Shown: one piece after another, positions 25,901 to 35,101 of the stretch
Layout: the number at the start of each line of letters is the position of its first letter
Position numbering within the stretch: position 1 is the stretch's first letter
From: JAKFWF01 sp963750535
GTDB lineage: Bacteria; Pseudomonadota; Alphaproteobacteria; Rhizobiales; Hyphomicrobiaceae
Direction: 5' to 3'
Assembly (NCBI GenBank): GCA_963750535.1
Contig: CAVVRF010000027.1
Location: 186,001 to 250,000 of the forward strand
DNA length: 64,000 nt
The notes under the pieces: generated by a model
The model's database searches: none
Told to the model about the DNA's origin: nothing
What the model saw: the letters and a program-made list of their open reading frames with translations, nothing else
Position numbers and translations under genes: made by a program

Positions 25901-26701
25901 ATGCCCGCCTCCGCCCTGATGAACGTCATGGTCGCCGCCGTCCGCAAGGCCGGCCGCAGCCTCGCCCGCGACTACGGCGAGGTGGCGCAGCTGCAGGTTT
26001 CGATCAAGGGACCGGCGAATTTCGTATCGAAGGCCGACACCAAGGCCGAGGAGATCCTCCACCAGGAGCTTGCCAAGGCGCGCCCCGGCTATTCGTTCCT
26101 GATGGAGGAGAGCGGCGAGATCGAAGGTTCCGACAAGAGCCATCGCTGGATCGTCGACCCACTCGACGGCACGACCAATTTCCTCCATTCGATCCCGCTG
26201 TTCTGCATCTCGGTCGGCCTCGAGCGCGACGGGCAGATGGTGGCGGGCGTAATCTTCAATCCGATCACCGACGAGCTCTATACCGCCGAGAAGGGCAAGG
26301 GCGCCTTCCTCAACGACCGCCGCCTGCGCGTCGCCGCCCGCACCACGCTTGCCGACTGCGTCGTCGCGACCGGCATCCCGCATCGCGGCCGCGACCAGCA
26401 TCCTCGCTTCCTGCGCGAAATGGAGCGGGTGATGAAGGAAGTCGCCGGCATCCGCCGTACCGGCGCCGCCGCCCTCGACCTCGCCTGGACCGCCGCCGGC
26501 CGCTTCGACGGCTACTGGGAATACGGCATCAAGCCGTGGGACATGGCGGCCGGCATCGTCATCTGCCGCGAGGCCGGCGGGTTCGTCACCGACATCGACG
26601 GCGGCACCGACATGTTCGCCAAGGGCAATGTCATCGCCGGCAACGACAAGATCAGGAAAGCGCTGCTGGCACAGATCGAGAGTACGAAGGGGAAGGTGTA
26701 G
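25901..26701 (+). CDS. suhB: Inositol monophosphatase family protein
   Basis: A 266-residue Mg-dependent phosphatase. The metal motif MEESG (68-72), VDPLDGTTNFLH (85-96) and C-terminal WEYGIKPWDMAAG are intact, and LQVSIKGPANFVSKAD is the typical N-terminus. This is the SuhB type, acting on inositol or fructose phosphates and, in some bacteria, influencing transcription antitermination. The ATG at 25901 matches family starts. It lies 150 bases after gltA, beyond the terminator. Confidence 0.9.
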   Translation: MPASALMNVMVAAVRKAGRSLARDYGEVAQLQVSIKGPANFVSKADTKAEEILHQELAKARPGYSFLMEESGEIEGSDKSHRWIVDPLDGTTNFLHSIPLFCISVGLERDGQMVAGVIFNPITDELYTAEKGKGAFLNDRRLRVAARTTLADCVVATGIPHRGRDQHPRFLREMERVMKEVAGIRRTGAAALDLAWTAAGRFDGYWEYGIKPWDMAAGIVICREAGGFVTDIDGGTDMFAKGNVIAGNDKIRKALLAQIESTKGKV

Positions 26702-26773
26702 GCTAGCATCCCTCCGACTTTGTTGAAGCCGCCGCGCTGATCGTGGCAAGGGGCAGCCCACCCTGGACCGTTA

Positions 26774-26791
26774 TCCCGGCGAAGGCCGGGA
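26774..26791. repeat. REP-like short palindrome
   Basis: TCCCGGC-GAAG-GCCGGGA, a 7-bp stem and tetraloop within ATCCCGGCGAAGGCCGGGAC, a common extragenic motif of alphaproteobacteria. It lies where the recognisable part of the GNAT remnant is lost. Confidence 0.5.
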
Positions 26792-26829
26792 CAATCGACA
26801 AGTCGCATCGGGTACGACGCAGGCGGCGA

Positions 26830-27049
26830 AGTGATCTTCAGCCAAGGCCAGCCGACAACCCGGTCTTCGGCAACGACGACGAGTTTGCGGCTGCCCACTG
26901 GCTATCATTGCCCTGACGAACGCGGCGACCCCGTCGACCGACGGCGCTTCCAGATATGCCAGATACCGGCGCTCGCCCGCCACGGCATCGAGCGCAGCGT
27001 GAAAGCCCTCGACGTCGCGATCCTCAACCTGGCGGATGAGAATTGTCAC
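26830..27049 (-). pseudogene. Frameshifted and truncated GNAT acetyltransferase coupled to higA
   Basis: From a GTG at 27049 the minus strand reads TILIRQVEDRDVEGFHAALDAV and FVRAMIASGQPQ, the N-terminal strand and helices of a GNAT enzyme. In another frame the sequence continues LVVVAEDRVVGW, the next GNAT strands, so a one-base insertion lies near 26884-26890. After about residue 70 the homology stops and REP-like extragenic sequence begins, so the acetyl-CoA loop is absent. The GTG overlaps the higA stop (GTGA), which means it was translationally coupled to the toxin-antitoxin operon. Confidence 0.6.
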
Positions 27050-27345
27050 GCCGCCTCGAACTTCTTTACGCGAGCCGCAATCTTGGCACCGACAGCGCGA
27101 CTCGCTACGCGCAAATCGTAGCCCGTCTGCAGCCGAAGCCACATCTCGGCGCTCGTCCCCAGATAGGCCCCTAGCCGCAACGCGGTGTCTGCCGTGATCG
27201 TCCGCGTTCCTTTGACGATGCCAGCCACCCGGCTCACCGGCACATCGATGTCCCGCGCCAGGCGGTTCTGACTGATGCCGAGCGGCTTCATGAACTCCTC
27301 GAGCAGGATCTCACCCGGCGGAATTGGGAAAAGTTGCTTTTTCAT
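27046..27345 (-). CDS. higA: HigA-type antitoxin
   Basis: A 99-residue XRE-family antitoxin. The family signature FPIPPGEILLEEFMKPLGIS and the helix-turn-helix LARDIDVPVSRVAGIVKGTR are plain, as is the EMWLRLQTGYDL block. It binds its partner toxin and represses the operon. The gene follows the toxin gene with a 14-base gap; an in-frame TTG at 27363 is an alternative start. Its stop overlaps the start of a decayed GNAT gene. Confidence 0.9.
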   Translation of the reverse strand: MKKQLFPIPPGEILLEEFMKPLGISQNRLARDIDVPVSRVAGIVKGTRTITADTALRLGAYLGTSAEMWLRLQTGYDLRVASRAVGAKIAARVKKFEAA

Positions 27346-27359
27346 CGCGCTCTGCCGAT

Positions 27360-27638
27360 TCAATGATAGTCGACGATTTCGACGTTGTAGGCGTCGCCGT
27401 CATGCCAGCGGAAACAGATCCGCCATCGTTGATTGATGCGGATCGAATGCTGTCCCTTGCGGTCACCTGCCAATGCCTCGAGACGGTTGCCAGGAGGCGA
27501 CCGTAGATCTTCGAGCTTCGTCGCGGCATTCAGCAGCAGCAATTTTCGCCGAGCCGCACGTTCGATCAACTCCAGGCCCCGCACCGGCTGATCGTGAAAC
27601 AGCCGCTCCGTATCACGATCACCAAAACTCTGGATCAT
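27360..27638 (-). CDS. higB: HigB-type toxin (RelE superfamily)
   Basis: A 92-residue ribosome-dependent mRNA interferase of the HigB family: MIQSFGDRDTERLFHD at the N-terminus, LNAATKLEDLRSPPGNRLEAL in the middle and SIRINQRWRICFRWHDGDAY before the end, where the catalytic basic and aromatic residues of the family lie. The toxin gene is first in the operon, the usual higBA order. Complete and probably functional. Confidence 0.92.
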   Translation of the reverse strand: MIQSFGDRDTERLFHDQPVRGLELIERAARRKLLLLNAATKLEDLRSPPGNRLEALAGDRKGQHSIRINQRWRICFRWHDGDAYNVEIVDYH

Positions 27639-27703
27639 GCCGCACTATATCCTCGTCCGTGGCATTCCGTCAAACGGAATACCACGTCAGCGCCGTAATC
27701 CCT

Positions 27704-28924
27704 TCAAACATCCAGCTCCATCACGATCGGGCAGTGATCGCTGGCTTTCGGGCGGTCGAAGCCGATCCGGGGATAGCGCGGTCCGGTGTAGCGTGACGCG
27801 CGATAGGGCTGGCCGGCGCGGCCGATCGTCGGCTTCTTGTCCTGGTTGGCGCGCCACAGCGCCGGCGACAACAGGATGTGGTCGAGCTGGCTGTAGGCGT
27901 CGTCGCGCGAAAAATAGCTGGTCCAGCGGTCGCGCGGATCGGCGATCAGCTGGTTGGCATCGAAGGCGAACGGCGCACGGCCATCCGACGCATCGAGCAG
28001 CGGCGCCAGCGCCGAACGGGTCGGCTGGCCGGTGACGAGGTCGGCCATGGTGCGGTCGCCGTCGAGCTCGACGTAGTCGTTGAGATCGCCGCAGATCACC
28101 CACGGCGCTTCGGCCGCCGTCTTGCCGAACCGCATCCGGATTATCCGCCGGAGGGCTTTGGCCTCGGCAAGCCTGATCGGATATGTCGCCTCCCGATGCG
28201 GCGGGTTGGCCTTGAAGTGGCAGTTGTAGATCGTCAGCGTCCGGCCTTCGCCGAGATCGACATCGACCTCGAGGCAGTCGCGCCGGAAAATGCGATCGTT
28301 CGGCGTCGCCCGCGCCGGCTGGTCTTCGCGGCCGCGTCGCTCGCCGTCGATCGCGCTCGCCAGATCCGGATTCCAAAGCCCGAAATCGCGATAGGTCCAG
28401 TGGGCATGTGACGAGATGCGCAACAGTGGCTTTCGCGACAGCAATCCGACATCGATGCCGCGCTTGTCGTTGCCCTCGATCACCCGCGCGTAGCCGTAGA
28501 TGGCGCCGCGCTCGATCTCCGCGCGCGCATCCGCCATCAGCCGCTTCAGATTGGCGGCGGCATCGCCGGGCAGAGCGTGCGCCTGCTCGCGCAGCGCCGG
28601 CAGCCGCTGCTTGATGGCATCCGCGATGCGGGGCGCAAGCGTCGGCGTCAGGTAGACGTCGCGGAACAGCTGCAGCGCCGCCTCGTTGTCCACTTCCTGC
28701 AAGGCGACCACGTCGGCGCCGGTATCGAGCAGCGCCTGCGCCGTCAGTTGCCGAGTGTCGTCCGAGAGCGTCGCCTCGGCGGTCCGGCGCGCGACGCGCG
28801 CTTCGGCGGTATCGGGGAATACGTACATGCCGATGCGGTTGTCGGCCGGGCGCGTCGGGTCGGCGAACTCGAGCCGCGCGAACAGGTTCTCGATGTTGAA
28901 GGTCGCGATTCGGAGGGTGGGCAT
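27704..28924 (-). CDS. Endonuclease/exonuclease/phosphatase family protein
   Basis: A 406-residue metal-dependent hydrolase of the EEP (DNase I-like) fold. The motif order is complete: FNIENL (7-12), VALQEVDNE, GIDVGLLSRKP, IYNCHFKAN, CGDLNDYVELDG and a C-terminal KASDHCPIVMEL. No signal peptide is seen. The ATG at 28924 has AGGAG 7 bases upstream; the open frame continues to 29032 without homology. Substrate (DNA, phosphoester or phospholipid) cannot be decided. Confidence 0.82.
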   Translation of the reverse strand: MPTLRIATFNIENLFARLEFADPTRPADNRIGMYVFPDTAEARVARRTAEATLSDDTRQLTAQALLDTGADVVALQEVDNEAALQLFRDVYLTPTLAPRIADAIKQRLPALREQAHALPGDAAANLKRLMADARAEIERGAIYGYARVIEGNDKRGIDVGLLSRKPLLRISSHAHWTYRDFGLWNPDLASAIDGERRGREDQPARATPNDRIFRRDCLEVDVDLGEGRTLTIYNCHFKANPPHREATYPIRLAEAKALRRIIRMRFGKTAAEAPWVICGDLNDYVELDGDRTMADLVTGQPTRSALAPLLDASDGRAPFAFDANQLIADPRDRWTSYFSRDDAYSQLDHILLSPALWRANQDKKPTIGRAGQPYRASRYTGPRYPRIGFDRPKASDHCPIVMELDV

Positions 28925-28997
28925 GGGCGGCTCCTGCTGCTCTCGCGGCAGGCTATCGGCGACCGATGATGCTGTCGATGCTGAGCGGGAAGATCGT

Positions 28998-29845
28998 TCA
29001 ATCGACTTCGGTGCAGGGCTCGAAGTGGCCACCGGTCAGCTTCGCAGTCTTGACGGCCTGCTTGAATGTTTCAGTCACCAATTGATAGCCCGCCGCTGCG
29101 CCCGAGAATATGGTCAGCACGCCGTGCGAGTGACTGTGTAGGGTGGGTATCACGAAAACATTGACGTCAGCAGCGAAGCCCTTCTTCACGAGCAACCGAT
29201 TGCTGTTGTCGGGCCAATACCAGCGATAGCGCTCACCGCAATAGACCCGCTCGACAACATCTCCCGGAAGCCGCCGCTCAAGGACGCAACCCTGCAATTC
29301 TACCTTGATCAGCGGATCAGTATCGAATTGGCCTTCCGCGATCCTGCGCTCAACCGCTGCGAAGGGGAAAATGTCCTGCGGATCGACCACGCCACATACG
29401 TTGAGCAGGTAGTATGGTTCACCATCGAACATCGGCGCGTCGCTATCGGCACGACGGATCTCAATCGGAAAGAACTGATGAACCCCAGGATCGAGCGCCT
29501 CGATCAACTCTCTGGCGCGGCTGGAGACCAGTGGATAGACAAATAGGTTCTGGAAATCCTTCAGTTTGCCCGTAGGCCATTTCTTGCCCGGCAGAGGGCG
29601 CAGCCGAACCGTTCGCGGAACCGATGGAATTTCTCCGGAATGCGTTCACCGAGAAATACGGAAGGCATGCGTCCGGCCTGTAGCCCGATCGGCAGATGCT
29701 CGTTCCAATGACCGAGCATCTGCACCGGCATTCGACACGGATCGGCCACGGGCACTGGATTCGGGTCCAGGAAGTCGCTGATGAGGCTGCCGGCCTTGCT
29801 CGTGTCACCTCGAAAACTGTATATCACGGCTACTTCCGCCGCCAC
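28998..29845 (-). pseudogene. Imm11-like (DUF1629) protein, frameshifted
   Basis: The C-terminal 187 residues in one frame read LRPLPGKKWPTGKLKDFQNL, RELIEALDPGVHQFFPIEI and FDGEPYYLLNV, strongly like the Imm11/DUF1629 immunity-protein family. The N-terminal part lies in another frame (VIYSFRGDTSKAGSLISDFLD ... EKFHRFRE). The two frames meet at about 29600-29615 and one missing base restores a single 280-residue protein. Start is GTG at 29845 or 29827. No cognate toxin is adjacent, so this is an orphan immunity-type gene. Confidence 0.55.
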
Positions 29846-29929
29846 GACTTCCTTGTCACGGACTGTACACGGCGCAACTTAAATCTTTCCAAATGATTGC
29901 CCCTTGCTTCAGGCGCATTTCATGACGTG

Positions 29930-29968
29930 AGAAATGCAAGAGGCCGAGCATTCGGCCCGGCCTCTTGC
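29930..29968 (-). terminator. Rho-independent terminator of ilvC
   Basis: On the minus strand an 11-bp perfect stem (29958-29968 with 29936-29946, GCAAGAGGCCG and its complement) with an 11-base loop, followed by ATTTC, lies 25 bases downstream of the ilvC stop. Confidence 0.7.
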
Positions 29969-29992
29969 AAACTCGTCGGCTCGTCGTGACGC

Positions 29993-31013
29993 TCAATTCT
30001 TCGCCTTGTCGACCAGCGCCTTCTCCTTGATCCAGGGCATCATGGCGCGCAGCTTCTTGCCGACTTCCTCGATCGGGTGGGCGTCGTTCAAGCGGCGCGT
30101 CGCCTTGAACTTCGGCTGGCCAGCCTTGCACTCGCGGATCCACTCGGTGGTGAAGGCGCCGGTCTGGATGTCCTTCAGCACGCGGCGCATCTCGGCGCGG
30201 GTCGCGTCGGTGATGATGCGCGGGCCGGTCACGTACTCGCCGAACTCGGCGGTGTTCGAGATCGAGTAGTTCATGGTGGCGATGCCACCCTCGTAGATCA
30301 GGTCGACGATCAGCTTCACCTCGTGCAGGCATTCGAAATAGGCCATCTCCGGCGCATAGCCGGCTTCGACCAGGGTCTCGTAGCCGGCGCGGATCAGCTC
30401 GACCAGGCCGCCGCAAAGGACGACCTGCTCGCCGAACAGGTCGGTCTCGCACTCTTCCTTGAACGAGGTCTCGATCACGCCGGCGCGGCCGCCGCCGATG
30501 GCAGCGGCGTAGGAGAGGAACAGGTCGTGGGCGTTGCCGCTCTTGTCCTGGTGGATGGCGATGAGGCAAGGCACGCCGCCGCCGCGCTGGTACTCGGAGC
30601 GCACCGTGTGGCCGGGGCCCTTCGGCGCGACCATGCCGACATCGAGGTCGGCGCGCGGCTCGATCAGGTTGAAGTGGACGTTGAGGCCGTGCGCGAACAT
30701 CAGCGCGGCGCCCTTCTTCATGTTCTCGTGCAGGTGGTCCCTGTAGATGTCGGCCTGCAGCTCGTCGGGCGTGCACATCATCATGATGTCGGCCCACTTG
30801 GCGGCCTCGGTCACTTCCATCACCTTGAAGCCGGCATCCTTCGCCTTCTTCACGCCGGCCGAGCTCTTGCGCAGCGCGATCGCCACATCCTTGACGCCCG
30901 AAGTCGCGCATGTTCTGCGCGTGGGCATGACCCTGGCTGCCGTAGCCGATGACGGCGACCTTCTTGCCCTTGATCAGGTTGATGTCGGCATCACGATCGT
31001 AATAGACGCGCAT
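29993..31013 (-). pseudogene. ilvC: Ketol-acid reductoisomerase, single-base frameshift
   Basis: The enzyme of valine/isoleucine synthesis converting acetolactate to dihydroxyisovalerate. The N-terminus MRVYYDRDADINLIKGKKVAV and the NADP loop GYGSQGHAHAQNMRD are in one frame; the remaining 300 residues, from SGVKDVAIALRKS to the end (WIKEKALVDKAKN), are in the next, including KGPGHTVRSEY and EECETDLFGEQ. One extra T (minus strand) at about 30900-30902 explains the break, since RDSGVKDV is expected. The ATG has GAGGA 8 bases upstream. As the gene is normally essential for prototrophy, a sequencing error is likely. Confidence 0.85.
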
Positions 31014-31151
31014 GGGATGTTTCCTCAGCTGGGGCGCTTCGAGTTGTAGGGTGAGGCGGTTTGGCAACGCTCGGGGCATCGCGTAGCGAATTACGAGCAA
31101 CTTTGCCAAGGAAAAACAACGCCTGGGCAGCTATGCATCCGAGCTTCGGGC

Positions 31152-31823
31152 TCACGCCGCGCCGCGCAGCCGGTCGAGGCCAGCCTGCGCCTCGGGGCCG
31201 CCGATCTCGTCGAGACGTGGCAGCGCGTTGACGAATTCAGGCAATGCCTCGGCTTCGGCAGACAGCCGCGCGAGGTTGGGATGCGGCGGCAGCGGCCCTG
31301 TCATTGGCCGGCGCAGGCGGATGTAGCCCATCGCCACGGCGAGCGTGATGTCTGGCTGCAGCAGGCGGCCGCCGCCGAGCCAGCCGGTTGCCGGCACCAG
31401 CGCCTCGATGGCCGCAATTGCACTGTCGAGTTGCTCCTTGTTGCGGTCGATCCAGGGCCGGTGCATGCGCTCAGCCGGCCGCAGCATGTGCTCGTAGGCG
31501 ATGGCGCCGGCCTTGTCGATCGCGCCCGTGGCGAGGGACACGATCTGCAGCGCGTGCCGCCTCTCCGCCCCCTTCGCCGGCAACAATGCGCGCTCCGGTC
31601 CAACGACCTCGTCCAGGTGATCGAGGATGGCGGCGCTGTCGACCAGGATCTCACCGTCGTCGAGGATCAGTGACGGCACCCGTCCCAACGGGTTGATCTT
31701 GCGCATCTCGTCGGCGTCGCCGAACACCGAGATGTCGCTGCGCTCGAAGCTGAAGCCCAGATGCAGCAGCGATACCGCGACGCGGCGGACGTAGGGACTG
31801 TCATACTGGCCGACGAGGATCAC
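31152..31823 (-). CDS. Glutathione S-transferase family protein
   Basis: A 223-residue GST. The N-terminal thioredoxin-like domain starts MILVGQYDSPYVRRVAVSLL, with NPLGRVPSLILDDG and the DSAAILDHLDE gamma-Glu binding region (SNAIL-like), followed by an all-helical domain. A Ser or Tyr near the N-terminus (DSPYVRR) may activate glutathione. Length is typical. Substrate unknown; a general detoxification role is inferred from family. Confidence 0.87.
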   Translation of the reverse strand: MILVGQYDSPYVRRVAVSLLHLGFSFERSDISVFGDADEMRKINPLGRVPSLILDDGEILVDSAAILDHLDEVVGPERALLPAKGAERRHALQIVSLATGAIDKAGAIAYEHMLRPAERMHRPWIDRNKEQLDSAIAAIEALVPATGWLGGGRLLQPDITLAVAMGYIRLRRPMTGPLPPHPNLARLSAEAEALPEFVNALPRLDEIGGPEAQAGLDRLRGAA

Positions 31824-31884
31824 GAGGCACCTCCTCCGTGTCTTGCTGAGTGAGCGCGGACAGAGATCCGCCGCTGCCCTTTCC

Positions 31885-32499
31885 TCACCGCCCCACCAGG
31901 TCCGAGATCATCGGCCAAAGCGAGACCACCAGTAGCAGCGCCATTACCACGTTGAAGATGCGGACGCGGCGCCAGTCCTGCAGCAGCCGGCGCAGCGACA
32001 CGCCAAATCCGGTCCATACCGCGATGCACGGCAGGTTCACCATTGCGAACACCGCGGCCATGACGGCCATCGTGAATGTGAACCGGTTCGGCAGGCTGTA
32101 GGCGGGAACCGCCGTCAGGCACATCGACCACGCCTTGGGATTGACCCACTGGAAGGCGGCCGCCTGCAGAAACGTCATGGGCCGGGACCGGGCGGCGCCA
32201 TCGCCTGCGGCCGGCGGCGGCGCCGACGCGATCTTCCACGCCAGCCACAGCATGTAGGCAACACTCGCGACCCTGAGCACCTGATAGAACGCCGGAAAAC
32301 TGCCGAGCGCCTGGCCGAGGCCAAATCCCACCGCCAGCAGCATCACCGAGAAGCCGATGGAGATACCGAGCATGTGCGGCACCGTCGCGCGGAAGCCATG
32401 ATTGACCCCCGACGTCAGCAGCAGCGCGTTATTCGGTCCCGGCGTGATCGACGTCACGAATGCGAACACGGCCAGGGCCGCGACAAGCTCGGCCGGCAT
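31885..32499 (-). CDS. LysE/RhtB family amino-acid exporter
   Basis: A 204-residue membrane protein with about six helices and the family motif FVTSITPGPNNALLL near the N-terminus, followed by GFRATVPHMLGISIGF and the FQWVNPKAWSMCL block in the centre. Members export amino acids such as lysine, homoserine or threonine out of the cytoplasm. Substrate not determined. It is on the same strand as the GST gene downstream, 61 bases away. Confidence 0.88.
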   Translation of the reverse strand: MPAELVAALAVFAFVTSITPGPNNALLLTSGVNHGFRATVPHMLGISIGFSVMLLAVGFGLGQALGSFPAFYQVLRVASVAYMLWLAWKIASAPPPAAGDGAARSRPMTFLQAAAFQWVNPKAWSMCLTAVPAYSLPNRFTFTMAVMAAVFAMVNLPCIAVWTGFGVSLRRLLQDWRRVRIFNVVMALLLVVSLWPMISDLVGR

Positions 32500-32637
32500 T
32501 CCACTTTCCTTCTACGGTTGGCGTCTGGCGACTGGTCTTGGACGATTATGTCAGCAATGCTGACCTATCATGCTATGCCGCTCCGCGCAATTCGGCCGCG
32601 GCGGCGCCAAGTACGCCGGTGCGCCATCGTCCTCGCC

Positions 32638-33792
32638 TCACGCCAGCTGGAAGCGCTCGAAGCGGTGCAATTCGGTCTCGATCAACCTTTTGCAGGAGCG
32701 CTGGGACGCGCCATCGAGCCAGGTCCATTTCTGGACCAGCAAGCGCCGGCCCGCCCGGTCGGTTTTCAGATCGATCACCGCGACCACCTTGTCGCCGACC
32801 AGCACCGGCAGGGCAAAATAGCCGAAGATGCGCTTTTCCTTCGGCACGTAGGCCTCGAAGCGGTGCTCGTAGTCGAAGAACATTCGAAACCGCTTGCGCT
32901 GGATCACCAGCGGGTCGAAGGGCGAAAGGATGTGCACCAGGTCGCCGGCCGGCTCGGGCGGGCGTTCGAGCACCTCTGGCCGTGCCCAATGCTCGATCCG
33001 TTCGGCCCCCTCGACCCTGACCGCCACCAGCTCCTTGCGCCGAACCCGCCCCTCGATCAGCTTGCGCACGGCCGCCTTGCGACCGGCGTCCTGATAGCAG
33101 ATCGTATCGACGCTCACGACGCCCTGCGCGCGCAGCGCCCGATCGAGCAGGTATTGCCGGACATCCCGCTCGGTGGCGGCCTTTGGCCGTGTCTGCCAGC
33201 CGAAATGGCGATCCGTCAGCTCATAGCTCTTGAGCATGCCGGCGCGCTCGCTGATCGTCACGTCGCCGGTGAAGAAGGCGAACTGCAGGGCGCGCTTCGA
33301 GGGCTTTCGGCTTGCCCACGGGTGCTCCTTCTCGACCAGCACATCGTCATCGATGTCGCGGATCGTGAGCGGCCCCTCCTTCCTGATCAGGCCGATGACC
33401 TTGCGCAGGTCGCCTCGCGTGACCGAACCGAACCAGCGGTCCGGCACTTTGCGCTGACGCCTCATTTCGCCGAGGAAGAAGCGCAGGTCGGCGGTCGGCA
33501 CATACGACAGGGCATGCGTCCAGTACTCGAATACCGACTTGTCGACGCTCTGGGCGTGACGCAGATCCGAACGGTCGTAGCGGGGGATGCGCGAAAAGAG
33601 AATGTGGTGATGGCAGCGCTCGATCACGTTGATCGTGTCGATCTGAACGTAGCCCAGATGCGCCACTGCCGCGCGCGTCGCCTCGGGGCCGTGGCCGAAC
33701 GGCTCGGCGACGTCGAGCCGCTGTGCATTGAGCCAGATGCGCCTGGCCGTGGCCAGGGAGAGGGAGCGGACCTTGCCGCCGGGCGAGGACAT
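32638..33792 (-). CDS. YcaQ-type winged-helix DNA glycosylase family protein
   Basis: A 384-residue protein of the DUF1006/YcaQ (AlkX) family, which unhooks DNA interstrand crosslinks. Family blocks are HLGYVQIDTINVIERCHHHILFSR, YWTHALSYVPTADL, and the C-terminal catalytic region SPFDPLVIQRKRFRMFFDYEHRFEAYVP. Both the ATG at 33792 and a GTG at 33807 are possible starts; the latter overlaps the stop of a tiny ORF (GTGA). No metal motif is expected. Confidence 0.85.
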   Translation of the reverse strand: MSSPGGKVRSLSLATARRIWLNAQRLDVAEPFGHGPEATRAAVAHLGYVQIDTINVIERCHHHILFSRIPRYDRSDLRHAQSVDKSVFEYWTHALSYVPTADLRFFLGEMRRQRKVPDRWFGSVTRGDLRKVIGLIRKEGPLTIRDIDDDVLVEKEHPWASRKPSKRALQFAFFTGDVTISERAGMLKSYELTDRHFGWQTRPKAATERDVRQYLLDRALRAQGVVSVDTICYQDAGRKAAVRKLIEGRVRRKELVAVRVEGAERIEHWARPEVLERPPEPAGDLVHILSPFDPLVIQRKRFRMFFDYEHRFEAYVPKEKRIFGYFALPVLVGDKVVAVIDLKTDRAGRRLLVQKWTWLDGASQRSCKRLIETELHRFERFQLA

Positions 33793-33803
33793 GAGCGCGC
33801 CAA

Positions 33804-33929
33804 TCACTCCTGCACCGCGACTTTCGCAAAGTCAGCTTCCACCGCCTTCACCGGCCGCCGGTCGAGCGGCTCGGTCCGGCTCGAGGAGTTGGCAGTGAAT
33901 GCCAGGGCTGCGAAAAGGCTGTTCATCAT
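33804..33929 (-). CDS. Possible small ORF upstream of the ycaQ-like gene
   Basis: A 41-residue reading frame starting MMNSLFAALAFTANSSS with a stop that overlaps an alternative GTG start of the ycaQ-like gene (GTGA). The first third is mildly hydrophobic and the rest polar. Shine-Dalgarno support is weak, so it may be a leader peptide or no gene at all. Confidence 0.25.
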   Translation of the reverse strand: MMNSLFAALAFTANSSSRTEPLDRRPVKAVEADFAKVAVQE

Positions 33930-34181
33930 CGCTCGACTTTCACGGGACGGTTTTCTAAGTATTCCATCATTGGCGCAATCATGCATCCGCGTGGCGAGCA
34001 GGGTCAGCACCCTGTCGACCGCTCGCCGGAACGGATCCTCCACCCACCGCCTCTTGCCAAGAGAAGCGGTCGGTGCGGAGGATGTTCCTCCGACTGGGTG
34101 CGGGAGCGAGCCCGCGCGCGTCGCGCCGAAATGCATTCTGGCCCCGCGGTCACACGTCCGCAATCACGAAGGATCACTATC

Positions 34182-35052
34182 ATGCCCTGGTACTCACAGA
34201 CCTGGACCTTCCTCGACGGCCGCTGGCAGGAGGGCAATCCTGCGATAATGGGGCCGCGCACGCATGCCGCCTGGCAGGCATCGTCGGTGTTCGACGGCGC
34301 GCGCATCTTCGACAACGTGATGCCGGACATGGACAAGCATGCGGCACGCGTGAACCAGTCGGCGATCAAGATGGGCCTCAAGCCGCTCATGCAGCCGGAC
34401 GAGATCGTCGCGCTGGCCCGCCAGGGCGCGGCCAAATTCAAGCGCGGCACGGCAATCTACGTGAAGCCCATGTATTGGGCCGAGGCCGATGGCATGTACA
34501 CGATCGTTCCGGATCCCGAACTCGACGCGCTTCTGCCTGTGCATGTTCGAAGCGCCGATGCCGGAGCCGCAAGGCTCCAGCCTGACGGTGTCGAGCTTCC
34601 GCCGCCCATCGCTGGAGACGATGCCGACCGACGTCAAGACCGGCGCGCTTTATCCCAACAATGCGCGGGCGGCGCGGGAAGCGGCGGCAAAAGGCTTCGG
34701 CAATGCGCTGGTCCTCGACATGCTCGGCAATGTCGCCGAGACCGCCTTCTCGAACGTGTGGATGGTCAAGGACGGCGTGGCGATGACGCCGGCGGCCAAC
34801 GGCACGTTCCTCAACGGCGTCACCCGCCAGCGGGTTATCGATCTGCTCGGCAAGGGCGGGGTCGAGGTGCGCGAGACCACACTGCGGGTCGCCGATTTCC
34901 TTGCCGCCGACGAGGTGTTCACCACCGGCAACTACTCGAAGGTCATGCCGGTCGTGAAGGTCGAGAACGTCGAGATGCAGCCCGGCCCGGTCTATCGCAA
35001 GGCCCGCGAGCTCTACTGGGCCTACGCCAAGTCCGGTGCGTTCGACATTTGA
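34182..35052 (+). pseudogene. ilvE: Branched-chain amino-acid aminotransferase, single-base frameshift
   Basis: A class IV PLP enzyme of the BCAT/D-amino-acid transaminase fold. The N-terminal part (MPWYSQTWTFLDGRWQEGNP, SVFDGARIFDNVMP, AIYVKPMYWAEADGMYTIVP) is in one frame, the rest (DSTRFCLCMFEAPMP-like, FRRPSLETMPTDVKTGALYP with the PLP lysine, NVAETAFSNVWMVKDG) in the next. One extra A at 34519-34520 restores VPDPDSTRFCLC. The ATG has AAGGA 8 bases upstream. It pairs biologically with ilvC in branched-chain metabolism, though catabolic relatives exist. Confidence 0.8.
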
Positions 35053-35101
35053 GGCGCCGGATTAACCGCGCGCTCAACATCGGCAGTGGCCGGACGATCG
35101 G

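Noticed and set aside
32374..34248. Long 624-residue open frame opposite the ycaQ-like gene
   Set aside because: Antisense to a conserved gene with no family signature of its own.
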